This document shows positions 61,896 to 64,000 of a stretch of DNA of 64,000 nt, in pieces. The notes beneath the pieces are model-generated. The model saw only the letters and a list, made by a program, of their open reading frames with translations. It was not told where the DNA came from and ran no database searches. The DNA is from Micromonospora sp. M71_S20 (GTDB lineage: Bacteria > Actinomycetota > Actinomycetes > Mycobacteriales > Micromonosporaceae): NCBI RefSeq assembly GCF_003664255.1, contig NZ_RCCV01000001.1:2170001-2234000 (forward strand). Direction: 5' to 3'. The translations under genes were made by a program, and so were the position numbers. Positions within the stretch are counted from its first letter, which is position 1. Each line of letters begins with the position of its first letter.

Positions 61896-64000
61896 GTGAC
61901 CGCAATCGACCTCGACCTCGATGCCGACCTCGCCGCCGAGCGCGAGCACCTCGCCACCTCCCGGGCCGCCCTGGCCCAGATGCGGGAACGCGCCCAGGCC
62001 CTCTTCTCCACCGGCGACCAGGTGGCCGGCGACGCGTACGCGGCCGAGACGCTCGGGCGCACCCTGGCCCGCCGGGTGGCCGAACTCGCCGACGACCCCA
62101 CCACGCCGCTCTTCTTCGGCCGCCTCGACTTCGGCCCGGCGACCGGGGCCCCGCCCGGCGACGGAACCGACGGGTGGCACGCGGACCACGCCGGGCGGCG
62201 CTACCACGTCGGCCGGCGGCACGTCACCGACGACCGGGGCGAACCGCTGGTGCTGGACTGGCGGGCCCCGGTCTCCCGGTCGTTCTACCGGGCCAGCGCC
62301 CGCGACCCGCAGGGCGTGGCCGTACGGCGCCGCTTCGGGTTCAGCAACGGGGCACTGACCAGCTTCGAGGACGAGCGCCTCGACCGGGGCGAGGAACTGG
62401 GCACGACCAGCCGGATCCTCACCGCCGAGATCGAACGGCCGCGCGTCGGGCCGATGCGCGACATCGTCGCCACCATCCAGCCCGAGCAGGACGAACTGGT
62501 CCGGGCCGACCTCGCCGACTCGATCTGCGTGCAGGGCGCCCCGGGCACCGGCAAGACGGCCGTCGGCCTGCACCGGGCCGCGTACCTGCTCTACCTGCAC
62601 CGGGAACGGCTGCGCCGCTCCGGCGTGCTGATCGTGGGGCCGAACCGGGCCTTCCTGTCGTACATCGCGGCGGTGCTGCCGGCGCTCGGCGAGGTGGAGG
62701 TCGAGCAGGCCACCGTGGAGGACCTGGTCGGCCGGGTGCCGGTGCGGGCCGTCGAGGACCCGGCGGTGGCCGCGATCAAGCACGACGCCCGGATGGCCGA
62801 GGTGCTGCGCCGGGCGGTCGACGCGCACATCGGCGAGCCGACCGAGCCGATCATGGTGTCGGACGGCTCGTTCCGCTGGCGGATCGGGCTGGACCCGCTG
62901 CACCGGGTGGTCCAGGAGACCCGCCGGGAGCGCCTGCCGTACGCCACGGGGCGCGAGCGCGTCCGGGCCCGGGTGGTGGCGCTGCTGCAACGGCAGGCCG
63001 AGGCGCGGCGCGCCGAGTCCCCGAGCGACGCCTGGTTGCGCCGGATGGGCAAGGCCACGCCGGTCACCGCCTTCCTCGACGCGGTCTGGCCGGCGCTCAC
63101 CCCGGAGGGGCTGGTGCACGCCCTGCTCACCGACCCGCAGCGGCTCGCGGCGGCGGCGGACGGGCTGCTCGACGCCGAGGAGCAGGCGCGGCTGCGCGGG
63201 CTCGTCGTCCCGGACCCCGGGCCCGGCCCGACGGCGGTGGCCGGCACCACGCCCGCCCCGGCGCGGCGGCCGGGCCCGGCCGGCACGAAGCTCGGGCGCA
63301 CGCCGAAGGCCACGAAGTGGACGGCGGCCGACGCCGTGCTGATCGACGAGGCGGCCGGGCTGATCGAACGGCCGGGCGGCTTCGGGCACGTCGTCGTCGA
63401 CGAGGCCCAGGACCTCTCCCCGATGCAGTGCCGGGTGATCGCCCGGCGCAGCGAACACGGGTCGATCACCCTCCTCGGCGACCTGGCCCAGGGCACCGCC
63501 CCGTGGGCCGCCGCCGACTGGCGGGAGTCCCTGCGCCACCTCGGCAAGCCGGACGCCGTCGTGGTCCCGCTGACGGTCGGGTTCCGGGTGCCCGCCGCCG
63601 TGGTCGCGTTCGCCAACCGGCTGCTGCCGGCGCTCGCCGTCGACGTGCCCCCGGCCGAGTCGCTGCGCCGCGACGGCGCGCTCGACGTGCGTACCGTCGA
63701 CGACCTGGTCGCCGCGACGGTGGCCGAGGTGCGCGCGGCGCTGGCGTTCGACGGCTCGGTGGCGGTGATCGCCGCCGACGACGCGGTCGGCGGGCTGCGG
63801 GCGGCGCTGGACGCCGCCGGCGTCGACACCGCGACCATCGACGAGGCGGCCGCCGCGGCGCGCGTCACGGTGGTGCCCGCGACCCTGGTCAAGGGCCTGG
63901 AGTACGACCACGTCATCGTCGTCGAGCCGGCGGCGATCGTGGCCGCCGAGCCGCGCGGCCTGCACCGGCTCTACGTGGTGCTCACCCGGGCGGTCTCCCG
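61896..64000 (+). CDS. helD: HelD-like UvrD/Rep-family helicase, 3'-truncated by window edge
   Basis: At least 701 codons of a superfamily 1 NTPase of the HelD type, which in actinobacteria removes RNA polymerase from DNA and can protect against rifamycins. Order: N-terminal coiled-coil (LAAEREHLATSRAALAQMRERAQAL), a pre-Walker domain with LVLDWRAPVSRSFYRA, Walker A GAPGTGKT (214-221), Walker B VVVDEAQDLSPMQ (about 505) and motif III LLGDLAQGT. The final residues (HRLYVVLTRAVSR) are motif VI, so only a short tail is missing. GTG at 61896 or the in-frame ATG at 61884 could be the start. Confidence 0.9.
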   Translation, partial: MTAIDLDLDADLAAEREHLATSRAALAQMRERAQALFSTGDQVAGDAYAAETLGRTLARRVAELADDPTTPLFFGRLDFGPATGAPPGDGTDGWHADHAGRRYHVGRRHVTDDRGEPLVLDWRAPVSRSFYRASARDPQGVAVRRRFGFSNGALTSFEDERLDRGEELGTTSRILTAEIERPRVGPMRDIVATIQPEQDELVRADLADSICVQGAPGTGKTAVGLHRAAYLLYLHRERLRRSGVLIVGPNRAFLSYIAAVLPALGEVEVEQATVEDLVGRVPVRAVEDPAVAAIKHDARMAEVLRRAVDAHIGEPTEPIMVSDGSFRWRIGLDPLHRVVQETRRERLPYATGRERVRARVVALLQRQAEARRAESPSDAWLRRMGKATPVTAFLDAVWPALTPEGLVHALLTDPQRLAAAADGLLDAEEQARLRGLVVPDPGPGPTAVAGTTPAPARRPGPAGTKLGRTPKATKWTAADAVLIDEAAGLIERPGGFGHVVVDEAQDLSPMQCRVIARRSEHGSITLLGDLAQGTAPWAAADWRESLRHLGKPDAVVVPLTVGFRVPAAVVAFANRLLPALAVDVPPAESLRRDGALDVRTVDDLVAATVAEVRAALAFDGSVAVIAADDAVGGLRAALDAAGVDTATIDEAAAAARVTVVPATLVKGLEYDHVIVVEPAAIVAAEPRGLHRLYVVLTRAVS

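Noticed and set aside
61056..63965. A 969-codon open frame on the minus strand opposite the helicase and ArsR-like genes
   Set aside because: It is the antisense shadow of HelD and the regulator. Its residues are Arg/Gly/Val/His-rich without any domain, as expected for the reverse frame of a GC-rich gene. The same holds for the long minus-strand frames opposite the M6 genes (2063-4576 and 4816-7500).

Overview
The window is about 64 kb of very GC-rich DNA with compact, often stop/start-overlapping genes. The gene content (ESX-type secretion parts, futalosine-pathway menaquinone genes, a 14-gene complex I operon, LPXTG surface proteins, Tat/Sec-exported proteases, leaderless TANNNT-type promoters) points to a filamentous actinobacterium, most likely family Micromonosporaceae (Micromonospora or a close relative). 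This is an inference from gene content and style; no rRNA gene is present to settle it. I found no tRNA, rRNA, CRISPR array, insertion sequence or prophage.

Layout. 1-7.3 kb: three tandem secreted M6 (immune inhibitor A type) metallopeptidases, the first cut by the window edge, each followed by a strong hairpin terminator. 7.4-8.3 kb: an alpha/beta-hydrolase lacking the usual nucleophile. 8.3-16.2 kb: an ESX/type VII secretion fragment made of a giant two-domain SseB-like protein with a small overlapping partner, mycosin, two WXG100 proteins and EccE; EccB, EccC and EccD are not here. 16.2-25.9 kb: housekeeping and accessory genes, including a holin-like membrane protein, GNAT, RarD, an ECF sigma/anti-sigma pair divergent from a PhoX phosphatase, IclR divergent from an MFS permease, a DUF6915-like pair and a polyprenyl diphosphate synthase.

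26.1-42.6 kb: the complete nuoA-N operon on the minus strand. 42.7-49.5 kb: menaquinone genes (MenJ-like reductase, MenG, MqnC) interleaved with two paralogous LPXTG proteins. 49.7-52.7 kb: a secreted trypsin-fold pseudoprotease with FG-GAP repeats, and an amidase whose apparent signal peptide lies in another frame. 52.8-56.6 kb: paaABCDE phenylacetyl-CoA epoxidase operon. 57-58.9 kb: two tandem beta-lactamase-fold exported proteins. 58.9-61.7 kb: MqnA, then an MFS transporter and its ArsR-like regulator with a clear operator. 61.9-64 kb: a HelD-like helicase running off the end.

Functional theme: complex I feeds electrons to menaquinone, and this window carries the head-group pathway entry (MqnA, MqnC), a side-chain prenyl synthase, the methyltransferase (MenG) and a side-chain reductase.

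The most unusual observation is a family of short cassettes sitting between translationally coupled genes of the nuo and paa operons. Each cassette begins with GTGA overlapping the upstream stop codon, carries a short open frame (often starting V-S-A/E-R-S-E), and ends in a second stop/start overlap with the next gene. Three copies carry a GGAAGG-like ribosome binding site exactly 8 nt before the next start. They look like small mobile elements that insert into GTGA overlaps, duplicate the 4 bp, and keep translation continuous by a relay mini-ORF.
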